Shown in pieces: positions 50,973 to 61,091 of a DNA stretch of 64,000 bases; the first letter of the stretch is position 1, and the number at the start of each line of letters is the position of its first letter. The stretch is from Clostridium_AD frigoriphilum. Its GTDB lineage: Bacteria; Bacillota; Clostridia; Clostridiales; Clostridiaceae. The position numbers were made by a program, and so were the translations under genes. The DNA is taken from contig NZ_JAZHFS010000007.1 of NCBI RefSeq assembly GCF_036541405.1, positions 144,832 to 208,831 of the forward strand, in the 5' to 3' direction. The notes under the pieces are model-generated. The model was given only the letters and a program-made list of their open reading frames with translations. It did not search any database and was not told the origin of the DNA.

Positions 50973-51392
50973 ATGAAAATAGCTGTAATAGACGCTCAAG
51001 GTGCAGGTCTTGGAAAAACAATTATAAAAAAAATCCATAAAGAAATCAATCTTAATATTTATATTATTGCACTTGGTACAAATGCATTTGCTACCTCTAA
51101 TATGATGAAATCCGGTGCAAATTTGGGCATAAGTGGAGAGACAGAAATTTGCTCATTTTGCACTACAAATAAAGTTGATAGTATAATTGGGCCAATTGGC
51201 ATGATTTGTAGTGGTGGAATAAAGGGAGAAATCACCCCTATGATTGCCTCATCAATATATAATATGGATTGTACTAAATATATAATTCCACTACAAAAAC
51301 ATGGTATTTACATACCAGGAACAAGAAATCTTCAAATAAAAGATATTATTGACGACATTATTATCGATATAAAAAATAAAATAAAACTATGA
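50973..51392 (+). CDS. DUF3842 family protein
   Basis: Cytosolic protein of 139 residues matching DUF3842 as I recall it: an opening beta strand with a Gly-rich loop (MKIAVIDAQGAGLGKTI), then ALGTNAFATSNMMKSGA and GPIGMICSGGIKGEITP. The Gly-rich loop suggests nucleotide or cofactor binding in a Rossmann-like fold, but the role of the family is not known. The ATG follows a good GGAGG site. The block just downstream is a cobalamin riboswitch, so this gene and nrdD are separately regulated. Confidence 0.75.
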   Translation: MKIAVIDAQGAGLGKTIIKKIHKEINLNIYIIALGTNAFATSNMMKSGANLGISGETEICSFCTTNKVDSIIGPIGMICSGGIKGEITPMIASSIYNMDCTKYIIPLQKHGIYIPGTRNLQIKDIIDDIIIDIKNKIKL

Positions 51393-51479
51393 TAGTAATA
51401 TATAAGGATTGATTTAATTGTTAACATGATATAAACTATAATTAAATTTAATATTATAATTATGAGTAACTAAAGTATA

Positions 51480-51622
51480 GATTATTTTAGTTTAAAAGGG
51501 AAGACAGGTGTAAATCCTGCGCGGTCCCGCCGCTGTAAAAGAAGAGTCCTTATATAAAATGCCACTGGGAAACCGGGAAGGTACAATGGGGACAATGATG
51601 CTTAAGCCAGAATACCTTTCCA
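51480..51622 (+). ncRNA. Cobalamin (B12) riboswitch controlling nrdDG
   Basis: Hallmarks in order: AAAAGGGAA at about 51494-51502, AGGTGTAAATCCTGCGCGGT, CCCGCCGCTGTAA, the GCCACTGGGAAACCGGGAAGG core, AATGATGCTTAAG and the B12-box-like AAGCCAGAATACC at 51603-51615. A terminator hairpin lies downstream before nrdD. Binding of adenosyl- or another cobalamin should lower nrdDG expression. Exact ends of the aptamer are approximate. Confidence 0.92.
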
Positions 51623-51693
51623 TAATTACACACAATAGCTCTACGAGAGATGGAGAGGTGCTAGCAATATCTTTTTTTAGTTGCGATGATTTT

Positions 51694-51726
51694 AAGTCTC
51701 TTAACTCAATAGTTAAGGGACTTTTA
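51694..51726 (+). terminator. Expression-platform terminator of the cobalamin riboswitch
   Basis: 13-pair stem with one mismatch (51694-51706 and 51711-51723) ending in TTTT, 48 bases before the nrdD start. It would end transcription when cobalamin is bound. Confidence 0.75.
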
Positions 51727-51773
51727 ACGTTTTAGGAAAGATTTATAGAAAATGAAATACACGGAGGTATTAT

Positions 51774-53924
51774 ATGCAAGTAATAAAAAGAGATTCGAGA
51801 AGAAAAGAATTTATACCTGAAAGAATATTAACAGCAGCTGGAAAAGCTTTTACAGAAGTATACGGGAAGGAAGATAAGAGTTTTAATAATCTTGTCTTAA
51901 CCAGGGTACTTGAAACTCTTAAACAAAGAGGAGAGACTATAATTCCAATAGAAGAAATACAGGATATAATAGTTGATCAAATAAAATTATTAGATAATAA
52001 AGTAGCCCTAGCCTACATAAGTTACAGAGAAGAAAGAACTTTTGAAAGAGATAAAAAAGGAGAATTAGATAAAGAAATAGATAATATAATTAATGCAGTT
52101 TCAGAGCAGACTAATTCCAATGGAAATCTTGATGGAAGCAAAATTCAAACTATAAGAGCCTTAATTTCAAATGTTGTAGGAAGCAACTATAGTCAAAGAC
52201 ATAAAATACCTAAAAAATATTTGAAAAAACATAAAAAAAGTATATATATACATGATGAAACTTATTTTGGTTTACCACTTTTCAATTGTTGTCTCGTTGA
52301 CTGGATTAGTATGTTCGAGAATGGATTTGACCTAGGTACAACACTTATAGGAACACCAAATTCAATTGAGACCGCAATAAATGTATTATCTCAAGTTGCG
52401 AGTCATATATCTAGTAATACATATGGGGGAACTACCTTCCCAACTTTAATAACCGGACTTACTCCTTATGCAGTTAAAAGTTTAAACAAACATAGGGTTG
52501 TTGGAAAAAAATGGATCGGCGATCCCCTTAAAATAGAAGAATATGCCTGGGATAGATTAGGCAAAGAAATAGAAGATAGCATGCAATCACTTGAATATGA
52601 AGTTCAAACATTAATGACAAGTCGTGCCGAGACTCCATTTTTAACACTTGGTATAAATAATGTAGATTTAAATGCTAGTGAAGAGGATCAAAAAATTCAA
52701 AAGATGATAACCGAGGCTATATTAAATCAAAGAATTAAAGGATTAACCGGTGGTGTAACTCCTGTATTTCCTAAGCTAGTGTATCAAAACACAAAAGGAA
52801 ATAACCTTAATCCTTCCGATAAATACTACGACTTATTTAAATTAGCGGTTGTATGTAGTGCGCATAGACAATACCCTGATTATATTAATACTGATAAAGC
52901 AATTGAAGTTACTGGTGATTATAAGGAATGCATGGGGTGTAGATCTTTCCTCGGAAGTTATTTAGACGAGGCAGGTAATTATAAAACTGCTGGAAGATTT
53001 AACTTTGGAGTAATATCAATAAATCTTGTAAGACTTGCAATTGAGGCAGATAGAAATGAAGATTCATTTTTCAAATCTCTACATGAAGCTTTAAATGATT
53101 GCAAGGATTTATTAATGATAAGATATGATATACTAAAAAATGTTAAAGCAAAACAAGCACCTATACTATACATGAGTGGAGCAATTGCTAAATTAAATGC
53201 AGAAGATACAATAGAGCAATTACTTAATAATGGATATGCTTCAGCATCTATTGGGTATGTTGGATTACATAATTGTCTAACTGCACTTTACGGTAAGGGA
53301 CTAGATGATAGGACTGAAGAAACCTCTAAAAGAGCAACTAAAATCATGAAATATCTCAGAGATTATTGTGATGAACAAAAGAATAAAACAAAAATAGGAT
53401 TTAGTTTATATGGATCTCCTGCTGAGACTCTTGCGACAAAATTTTGCGTAGAAGATGTAAAAGATTTTGGAGTTATAGATGGCGTAAATGACAATGGATA
53501 TTATGAAAATTCATTCCATTATCCGTCTAATGAATTAATATCACCCTTTGATAAATTAGATTTAGAATCAGAATCATCTTCTTTATCCTCAGGCGGCGCA
53601 ATATCATTTGTAGAACTAGGAGATATGACTAAAAATTTAGTGGCACTCGAGGATATTATAAGATACTCATATGACAAGACACATTTCCTCGGAATATCCT
53701 CAATAAGTGATAAATGTTTAAAATGTGGATATACAGGAGAAATGTTTACAAAAGAGAATAGTGATACAGAATTTGAATGTCCTGTATGTAAAAATGACGA
53801 TAAAATGTTATTAAGCATAATAAGAAAGCTTTGTGGATACCTTGGTAGCATCTTCGAAAGACCCGTAGTTAATGGAAAGATGAAGGAGATTAAGAACAGA
53901 AAGAATAATAAAGGATGTAATTAA
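51774..53924 (+). CDS. nrdD: Anaerobic (class III) ribonucleoside-triphosphate reductase
   Basis: Oxygen-sensitive glycyl-radical enzyme of 716 residues that makes deoxyribonucleoside triphosphates under anoxia. An N-terminal ATP-cone (about 1-95, IKRDSRRKEFIPERI) precedes the catalytic barrel, with CMGCRSFLGSY and related Cys positions. A zinc site follows (CLKCGYTG and CPVCKNDD), and the glycyl radical loop is KLCGYLGS with the radical Gly at about 688, 28 residues from the end. A GGAGG site precedes the ATG. The stop is directly followed by the nrdG start. Expression is controlled by the upstream cobalamin riboswitch. Confidence 0.96.
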   Translation: MQVIKRDSRRKEFIPERILTAAGKAFTEVYGKEDKSFNNLVLTRVLETLKQRGETIIPIEEIQDIIVDQIKLLDNKVALAYISYREERTFERDKKGELDKEIDNIINAVSEQTNSNGNLDGSKIQTIRALISNVVGSNYSQRHKIPKKYLKKHKKSIYIHDETYFGLPLFNCCLVDWISMFENGFDLGTTLIGTPNSIETAINVLSQVASHISSNTYGGTTFPTLITGLTPYAVKSLNKHRVVGKKWIGDPLKIEEYAWDRLGKEIEDSMQSLEYEVQTLMTSRAETPFLTLGINNVDLNASEEDQKIQKMITEAILNQRIKGLTGGVTPVFPKLVYQNTKGNNLNPSDKYYDLFKLAVVCSAHRQYPDYINTDKAIEVTGDYKECMGCRSFLGSYLDEAGNYKTAGRFNFGVISINLVRLAIEADRNEDSFFKSLHEALNDCKDLLMIRYDILKNVKAKQAPILYMSGAIAKLNAEDTIEQLLNNGYASASIGYVGLHNCLTALYGKGLDDRTEETSKRATKIMKYLRDYCDEQKNKTKIGFSLYGSPAETLATKFCVEDVKDFGVIDGVNDNGYYENSFHYPSNELISPFDKLDLESESSSLSSGGAISFVELGDMTKNLVALEDIIRYSYDKTHFLGISSISDKCLKCGYTGEMFTKENSDTEFECPVCKNDDKMLLSIIRKLCGYLGSIFERPVVNGKMKEIKNRKNNKGCN

Positions 53925-54443
53925 ATGAATTATGCTAGTATTTTCTTTGATGATACTGTAAATGGGATTGGATTTAGAACCTCATTATTCGTTAGCGGAT
54001 GTGCTAAAACTCCTCCTTGCAAAGGATGCTGGAGCCCGGAGGCAAGACAATTTGATTATGGAGTGCCTTTTACCAAAGATGTTAAAGCTTCTATTTTAGA
54101 AAGCCTTAAACACCCATATGTAAAAGGATTATCAATACTCGGAGGAGAACCGATGGATAATCTTCGCGGTGGAGCTTTACTTGATTTAGTAAAAACAATA
54201 AAAACAAAGTTTCCTCACAAAACTATATTTTGTTGGAGTGGTTATACTTTTGAAGAACTTATTAAAAATCCTATAAGGTTAGAGTTTCTACAATATATAG
54301 ATATGTTAAGAGATGGTGAATTCATAGAAGATCTTAAAGATATTACTCAATATTTAAGTGGTTCCAAAAATCAAAGAATGATAGCAGTTAGGGAAAGCCT
54401 AAATCAAGATAGAATTATAAAATACAGTGTTTTAGATAATTAA
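53925..54443 (+). CDS. nrdG: Class III ribonucleotide reductase activating enzyme with an atypical Cys motif
   Basis: Radical-SAM activase of 172 residues that creates the glycyl radical on NrdD. The protein has the NrdG opening (YASIFFDDTVNGIGFRTSLF), GGEPMDN for SAM binding, and FCWSGYTFEEL. The cluster motif reads C-A-K-T-P-P-C-K-G-C, that is C-x5-C-x2-C, where NrdG normally has C-x3-C-x2-C. The three Cys could still hold a [4Fe-4S] cluster. The reading frame is continuous around it and the codons are normal. The ATG directly follows the nrdD stop, so translation is coupled. Confidence 0.92.
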   Translation: MNYASIFFDDTVNGIGFRTSLFVSGCAKTPPCKGCWSPEARQFDYGVPFTKDVKASILESLKHPYVKGLSILGGEPMDNLRGGALLDLVKTIKTKFPHKTIFCWSGYTFEELIKNPIRLEFLQYIDMLRDGEFIEDLKDITQYLSGSKNQRMIAVRESLNQDRIIKYSVLDN

Positions 54444-54446
54444 GAT

Positions 54447-54501
54447 AATTTAAAAGATCCACAAGACGAAGTTTACATTCATCTTGTGGATCTTTTAAAT
54501 T
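54447..54501. terminator. Bidirectional terminator between nrdG and mltG
   Basis: Perfect 20-bp arms (54447-54466 and 54482-54501) between convergent genes; the outer end overlaps the mltG stop codon. Confidence 0.9.
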
Positions 54502-55294
54502 ATTTTATATATTTAGCCACATTTTTAATGTGCTCCGCATACGTTATAGAAAATACATGTTCATCAGTTTTACTATTTAATACATAAAAAATATACTTTG
54601 TCTTCGCAGGATGCACTGCCGCATTTATCGACTTAATCCCGGGATTACATATCGGCGATGGAGGCAATCCTTTATTTAAGTAGGTATTATAAGGTGATTT
54701 TACTGCTAGGTCCTTATTATACAGCTTTTTTTTATCTCCAACTATATATATTATTGTCGCATCTATTTGAAGTGGCATCTTTATCTTTAACCTATTTTGA
54801 ATAACACTTGCTATCTTTGTTCTATCTACATCTTTTCCTGCTTCTTTCTCAACTAAAGAAGCTTCTATTACAACATTTCTTATATTAAGTTTGTTTTTAA
54901 TTATGTAGACTTTATTAGATTTCATATTAAACTCAAAAGTATCAAGCATTTTTTTTATAATTACTTTGCTCGTTGCATCCTTTTGAAAAGAATATGTAGC
55001 CGGAAATAAAAAACCATCTAACTTATGTTTATCATTTGGCACATCTTTTAAAAACCAATAATTATTATCTGACCAATTTTCAGCTTCCTTTATAAAATCC
55101 TTTTGTGAAACTAATCCAGACTTTTGAAGTGTCTTTCCTACTTCTTCATATGTATATCCTTCTGGCACCGTAACTTTTACAACATTAGTTTTTTTGTATA
55201 AAATATTGCCTACGTTCAATATTCCAAACGCTGCTATAACAAAAATGATAAGTACTAAAATTCTTATTCTAAATTTCATAATTTCAAGGTTCAT
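54500..55294 (-). CDS. mltG: Endolytic murein transglycosylase MltG
   Basis: Membrane-anchored lytic transglycosylase of 264 residues that cuts nascent glycan strands. An N-terminal anchor (about 10-28) is followed by a LysM-like part (VTVPEGYTYEEVGKTLQ) and the YceG domain with the catalytic Glu in IEASLVEKEAG, LQIDATIIYIVG, and NTYLNKGLPPSPICNPGI. It is shorter than many relatives (about 330-350 residues), mainly in the N-terminal cytosolic part. The start is uncertain: ATG 55294 follows AAGGTGAG with short spacing, with another ATG four codons on. Confidence 0.9.
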   Translation of the reverse strand: MNLEIMKFRIRILVLIIFVIAAFGILNVGNILYKKTNVVKVTVPEGYTYEEVGKTLQKSGLVSQKDFIKEAENWSDNNYWFLKDVPNDKHKLDGFLFPATYSFQKDATSKVIIKKMLDTFEFNMKSNKVYIIKNKLNIRNVVIEASLVEKEAGKDVDRTKIASVIQNRLKIKMPLQIDATIIYIVGDKKKLYNKDLAVKSPYNTYLNKGLPPSPICNPGIKSINAAVHPAKTKYIFYVLNSKTDEHVFSITYAEHIKNVAKYIK

Positions 55295-55300
55295 ACTCAC

Positions 55301-55590
55301 CTTAACTAATTAAGTTGATAAAACCTAATTTCAACTCCTTTTCTCGTCAAATGTCTACTATAGTCTCTTATTTCTTCAGTTTACCCTCCATAATTTTTAG
55401 TTCTTAAAATATTATACCATTTTGACACAATATAAGTATTTAACTTATAAAATACTTTTATGTTATTTTTCCTACTATAAGTTTAAATTTTACAAATATG
55501 GTTGTAATGTAAATTCTTTTCTGAAGTTTTTATTATTATAGTTCTTCAGGAGATGATTTAATAACCCCCTCTTTATCCCACCTAAATCCA
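55301..55590. other. Intergenic stretch between galU terminator and mltG
   Basis: About 290 AT-rich bases with no gene, RNA or repeat that I can support; presumably holds the mltG promoter. Confidence 0.6.
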
Positions 55591-55593
55591 AAC

Positions 55594-55637
55594 AAAATTA
55601 AGCCATTCTAAATTGACATTTAGAATGGCTTAATTTT
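55594..55637. terminator. Terminator of the gtrA-galU operon
   Basis: Perfect 19-bp arms (55594-55612 and 55619-55637), about 43 bases after the galU stop. Confidence 0.88.
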
Positions 55638-55679
55638 ACAAATAATTCTATTATATTTGTTTCCCTGTTAACTTTGCTG

Positions 55680-56594
55680 TTATCTTTCTATTCCTGAGGC
55701 TACTTCTTTATATATATCACTAAATGTTTTATTATCTTTTAAAGTCTGAAGATATTTCATAAATGGAATTTTTAGCTCATCCCTTTTTAAAGCGAATTCT
55801 ACTGTTGCTTCAAGAAATCCTAATTTATCCCCTACATCGTATCTTCGTCCTTCAAATATATATGCATACATATCTTGCTGTGATATTAATGTTTTAAGGG
55901 CATCAGTTAATTGAATTTCTCCCCCTTTTCCAGGCAGCGTTTTATCTAATATATCAAATATTTCAGGAGTTATTATATATCTACCAAGTATAGCTAGATT
56001 TGATGGTGCTTTGTCTACTTTCGGTTTCTCAATAAGGTTATCTACTTTGTACACTTGATCACTAATTCGCGTCCCATCAACTATTCCATATTTATCTACA
56101 TTTTTTCTTTCTACCTGCTGAACTCCAAGTATTGTTGTATTTCTCTCTTCAAAACAATCCATAAGTTGTTTTAGACATGGAGTCTTCGCGTCCACTATAT
56201 CATCACCGAGCATTACCGCAAATGGTTCATTACCTACAAAAGCTCTCGCACAATTTATAGCATCCCCTAGACCCTTAGGTTCCTTTTGCCTTATAAAATA
56301 TATATTTACCATATTTGATATATTTCGAACTTGTTTAAGAAGAATATCTTTATGCTTATTTTCAAGATCTAACTCTAGTTCTATTGATTTATCGAAATGA
56401 TCTTCAATAGACTTTTTATTTCTACCTGTAATAACTAATATTTCTTCTATGCCTGATGCAACAGCCTCCTCTATAATATATTGCATTGTAGGCTTATCAA
56501 CTATAGGTAACATTTCTTTAGGTAACGCCTTCGTCGCTGGTAAAAATCTTGTTCCAAGTCCTGCTGCTGGTATAATTGCCTTTTTAACTTTCAT
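55680..56594 (-). CDS. galU: UTP-glucose-1-phosphate uridylyltransferase
   Basis: Cytosolic nucleotidyltransferase of 304 residues that forms UDP-glucose, donor for surface glycans, glycolipids and teichoic-acid decoration. The opening KKAIIPAAGLGTRFLPATKA with the KEMLPIVDKP loop, FVGNEPFAVMLGDDIVD and LIEKPKVDKAP are all family hallmarks. The ATG at 56594 is used, nine bases after AAAGGAG; the ATG at 56603 abuts it. It follows the GtrA gene by 49 bases in the same orientation. Confidence 0.95.
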   Translation of the reverse strand: MKVKKAIIPAAGLGTRFLPATKALPKEMLPIVDKPTMQYIIEEAVASGIEEILVITGRNKKSIEDHFDKSIELELDLENKHKDILLKQVRNISNMVNIYFIRQKEPKGLGDAINCARAFVGNEPFAVMLGDDIVDAKTPCLKQLMDCFEERNTTILGVQQVERKNVDKYGIVDGTRISDQVYKVDNLIEKPKVDKAPSNLAILGRYIITPEIFDILDKTLPGKGGEIQLTDALKTLISQQDMYAYIFEGRRYDVGDKLGFLEATVEFALKRDELKIPFMKYLQTLKDNKTFSDIYKEVASGIER

Positions 56595-56643
56595 ATAAAA
56601 CATCTCCTTTTATATATTATTGCTTTATAAATTCAAATGAGGT

Positions 56644-57105
56644 TCAAGCTATTCCATTGGTTCCAGATGACGATTTGACAGTTGTACCAAAAACCCAAAA
56701 TCTGTATCCTAAAAAATTAACAACCTGAGCTAAAACCATGGAAATAATTTTTGCAATTAAAGGATTCATGGAATCGTTGCTCAGTAATATACTCATACCT
56801 AATAAACTTACACCTAGGGAAGCTGAATTAACAACAGCAAACTGAACAATCTCTTTTGTCGTTTTTTTACTTGTTTTCGTATCATTAAAAGTCCAAAATT
56901 TATTTAAGAAGTAACTATTTAACGTACCGCCTGAATATGACACTATTTGACTTATAACATAGTTAACACCCAAAATACTATTAAGCACAGAGAATATTCC
57001 AAAGTCAATTACAGTATTTAACCCACCTACAAATCCAAACCTTAAAATATGTGTAAGTTTTTCATTGTTTTTTAAATTATTGTAAATATTTTTAAAAGTA
57101 ATCAT
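56644..57105 (-). CDS. GtrA-family membrane protein
   Basis: Membrane protein of 153 residues with four segments and the GtrA patterns FGFVGGLNTVIDFGIFSVL and GTLNSYFLNKFWTF. GtrA proteins are thought to help flip lipid-linked glucose or related sugars across the membrane. The ATG at 57105 follows AAGGAGTG; an upstream in-frame Met lacks a ribosome site. Pairing with galU supports transfer of glucose-type residues onto a surface polymer. Confidence 0.88.
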   Translation of the reverse strand: MITFKNIYNNLKNNEKLTHILRFGFVGGLNTVIDFGIFSVLNSILGVNYVISQIVSYSGGTLNSYFLNKFWTFNDTKTSKKTTKEIVQFAVVNSASLGVSLLGMSILLSNDSMNPLIAKIISMVLAQVVNFLGYRFWVFGTTVKSSSGTNGIA

Positions 57106-57272
57106 GTGCTTCACTCCTTCTTTAATCCTATATTTATATACTAACAAAGAAATGTATCAAAATTAGCAAATAATTATGTTAAAAATATGTTAGTTGTAAC
57201 ATAATTTCCTTAATTTTATTTTTTAAAAATTTTAATACCACTTATTAGTTTAAATTAAATAAATAACTATAT

Positions 57273-58293
57273 ACGAAAAAAAGTTACTATAAAAAACGAG
57301 GCCACTGAAATATATTGGTACATATAGGAAGGACACTTGAAAAAAAAGTGTTTGGATCATAGGTACTTTTTTTGTATAATTTATATATAGATAGGATGGT
57401 GGCAAATGAGTAAAATTTTATTTTCTTTTGTATATTCTAGATTTTTCTTTTCAGAATAAGCTGTATCTCCAATTACTTCATTAACATCTATACCAGCCTC
57501 ACGGCTTTTTTCTATTAAGGCTATGAGCTCCTTTCCATCAATTTTTTCGCCAGTTGTAACTTTATTCGGCAAATCTTCTTTTATCTCAGGATGTACTCCG
57601 TACAATGTTTTTCTTAAATTTTTTGCACGTTTCAATAATTCTTCTCCTGCTGATTTTTGGTTATAACGTGACTTGGTATGCGTAGCATCAACTATTATTG
57701 CTTTACTTTTTAAAACTCCCTCTTTTATAGCAAGTTCTACAGTCTTGTTTATTAATAAATCCAATAAATTCATGTCTTTAAGGCGAAGCTTTCTAAATTT
57801 AGTTAATGTGCTTAAGTTTATTAAATTTGTTTCTTCTGGGCTAAATTCAGAAAATATTTAAAGGACATATCATAAAGGGTTCTTCCAACAACATCTTCAT
57901 CAGACAATTCATAGATAACTTTTAAAAGCAAATATTTAAATAACATTATAGGATTAATATCTCCTCTACCCATTGATAAATTATAGTTAACAACTAATTC
58001 ATCATAAACGAATGAAAAGTCAACAAGGTCATTAATTTGCTTTAAAATATTATCTTTTGGAATAATTAACGAATATAAGCTATGGTATGTATGTATTTAT
58101 TTCTATTTCGAATTGTCCTTTTAGCATAATAGTTTAACTCCTTTTATTTTATTTTACTATACTAATTCGACATATCTTTTAGAATTCCTTTTTGTTTTTT
58201 AATCTTTTATATAAAAAAATCGCCATCATTAATTTGATGACGATTTTTCATATAGTTTTTCAGTGGCCTCTAAAAAAATAGTAACTTTTTTTC
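57273..58293. mobile_element. Internally deleted IS1182-type insertion sequence
   Basis: About 1.02 kb bounded by near-perfect inverted repeats of about 36 bases (57275-57310 and 58257-58292) that share GAAAAAAAGTTACTAT and GAGGCCACTGAAA. A possible 6-bp target duplication, CTATAT, flanks it (57267-57272 and 58294-58299). Intact IS1182 elements are about 1.5-2 kb, so an internal part is missing. The transposase inside is broken. The element lies between gtrA and the sugar kinase gene. Confidence 0.82.
57381..58127 (-). pseudogene. Remnant transposase (IS1182 family), frameshifted and C-terminally deleted
   Basis: Starting at ATG 58127 with a good ribosome site, the frame stops after 15 codons. 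Sequence in another frame continues with IPKDNILKQINDLVDFSFVY and MGRGDINPIMLFKYLLL, then shifts again (LAPEETNLINLSTLTKFRKL) into an open frame of 130 codons carrying the DDE Asp residues in IVDATHTKSRY and VIGDTAYSEKKNLEY. It ends before the region that would hold the catalytic Glu. At least two frameshifts and a C-terminal deletion are evident. Confidence 0.85.
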
Positions 58294-58349
58294 CTATATC
58301 ATAATTTAAGGTTTAAAATAAAATATTACCTCATTATATACCCTTACTC

Positions 58350-59306
58350 CTATAGTTTATAAATTTTTTTTATCTTTTCTATTGAAGGTAAATCAACTAC
58401 TGCGCCCATAAATTCAAGTTTAAAAGCACTAACTGCTGCTGCTAAATAAAGAGCTTGCTTAACTGTATGCCCCTTTATAATTGCTGCATAAAAACCCGAC
58501 CAAAATGCATCTCCTGCACCTGTTGTATCAACTACCTTACTAGCTAATGTAGGTATTTTTATCTTTTCACTACCATTTGAAACAATGGCTCCATCTTTAC
58601 CAATAGTCATTATTACAAGTTTTGCTCCTAACTTTAAAAACTTATCAATTTGATTATCAATTGTATCTTTACCAAACAATCTTTGTGCATCATCCTCAGA
58701 TGGTTTTATTATATCTACATATTTAATAATTGATTTTACATATTCTATGCCATCATGACCTCTTTCCCATATCATTGGATGATAATTTGGGTCAAAAGAA
58801 ATAATAATTTTATTCTTTTGGGCTATTTTAATAATTTTCTCTATGGTGTTTCTAAATGGTTGCATTGATAATGGCCAACAAGAGAAATGTACAATCTTGC
58901 TCTTTTTTATTTTTTCCTCTAGCTCTTCGTTGTACTTTACTTGAAAATCAGCATTTCTATAAAATATAGGGACCGGAGTTCCTATGCTTTTTGTTATCAA
59001 AACAATGCTAGTTGGATAATCAACTTGCTTTACCATCCCGGTATTAATATTATTATTCTTTAAGTGCTGTATTAAAAACTCTCCCAAGCCATCATTACCT
59101 ACAGCACTTACAATTTGAGATTTTATTCCCAGTTTCATTGTATTCATTGCGATGTTTGCTGGAGATCCCCCAAAATACCTTTGGTAATCATTACTTTCGA
59201 AGTTGTTACTGTATTCTTTTGATATCATATCTATAAGTAGCTCACCTATTGCTAATATATCGATTTCCTTATCATAAAATTCTATTTTCTTATTAAAACT
59301 TATCAT
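58350..59306 (-). CDS. PfkB-family sugar kinase, fructokinase-like
   Basis: Cytosolic carbohydrate kinase of 318 residues, likely phosphorylating fructose or a related sugar. It shows the N-terminal PfkB signature region (FGGSPANIAMNTMKLG) and the C-terminal catalytic motif VVDTTGAGDAFWSGF with the base Asp. Residues CWPLSMQPFRNTIEK and FDPNYHPMIW resemble fructokinases of ScrK type. The start follows a GGGGG site. With the downstream alpha-galactosidase and ABC permease genes in the same orientation it fits use of raffinose-type sugars, though an IS remnant and decayed DNA lie on both sides. Confidence 0.87.
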   Translation of the reverse strand: MISFNKKIEFYDKEIDILAIGELLIDMISKEYSNNFESNDYQRYFGGSPANIAMNTMKLGIKSQIVSAVGNDGLGEFLIQHLKNNNINTGMVKQVDYPTSIVLITKSIGTPVPIFYRNADFQVKYNEELEEKIKKSKIVHFSCWPLSMQPFRNTIEKIIKIAQKNKIIISFDPNYHPMIWERGHDGIEYVKSIIKYVDIIKPSEDDAQRLFGKDTIDNQIDKFLKLGAKLVIMTIGKDGAIVSNGSEKIKIPTLASKVVDTTGAGDAFWSGFYAAIIKGHTVKQALYLAAAVSAFKLEFMGAVVDLPSIEKIKKIYKL

Positions 59307-59491
59307 ATTAATCCCCCTAAATACCCGATATCAATAGTATAGTTACAATAATTTTTATTGTTTCATCACGGTCAATTAATGTAACCCATTTCTCATAATT
59401 CCATTATACAATATTTCCATTTAACATGTCAACCGTATGACATAATTATTTTACAATATTTATTACAATGAATCTAATCGTAATTTTTTAT

Positions 59492-59635
59492 CTAGTTAAA
59501 TTCATTTAGAGAACTTTGTCTAAATTTTAAAATAGTATGTTTTTCTCCATTAACATAGCAGTCACACATTTTAGGGAAGATGCATTATTCTTTTTTAAAA
59601 CGTCTTTTTAACTCAAGTATATCTTTTCTTCTCAT
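59492..59635 (-). pseudogene. Fragment of a DUF4317-like gene
   Basis: ATG 59635 follows GAGGAG and encodes MRRKDILELKRRFKKE, then TAA. Read-through continues CIFPKMCDCYVNGEKHTILK and ends at TAG 59492. The start of DUF4317 proteins, as I recall them, has the same pattern: MxKKDIxELRRxFKK, then CxITRMCGCYVDxEK. Only about 47 codons of an expected 380 or so remain. Confidence 0.55.
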
Positions 59636-59916
59636 GTATAAACTCCTCAATTTATAGACAAACCTTACGTAAATTTATAGTTGAAGTTGTTTATCTTTAG
59701 TATTTTTAAGCAAATTCGTTTCTCTCATAAAAAACCCCAGGGGACGTGAACCAATTGTAGCCACAATTTGTTTTGCTAAAGCTTTCAGCTAATGATGTAA
59801 CTTTAACTAATGATGAGGATGGAGTAGTTACTTCAATAAAAAAAATATTTTGGTTGGTAAAATAATCTCATTATATTAAATTATATGAACCAACTTTCTG
59901 GTTTATTTTGAGTGAA

Positions 59917-60963
<1,047 letters not shown>

Positions 60964-61091
60964 GTTGTAAACCATCCTTCATAAAATAATGTATTATTTG
61001 AACATACTTCTTCTAATTTCTTGCACATACTATACGGTTGATATATATATTAGAATACTTTAACTTTGCTCTACATAATTAAATCATACTA

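Noticed and set aside
57381..57773. An intact small protein gene at the 3' end of the IS
   Set aside because: Its sequence is the middle of an IS1182-type transposase; upstream parts continue in other frames and the C-terminus is missing.
58200..58256. Terminator with a separate gene inside the IS end
   Set aside because: A hairpin with A and T runs lies between the IS end and the transposase start, but no coding frame goes with it.
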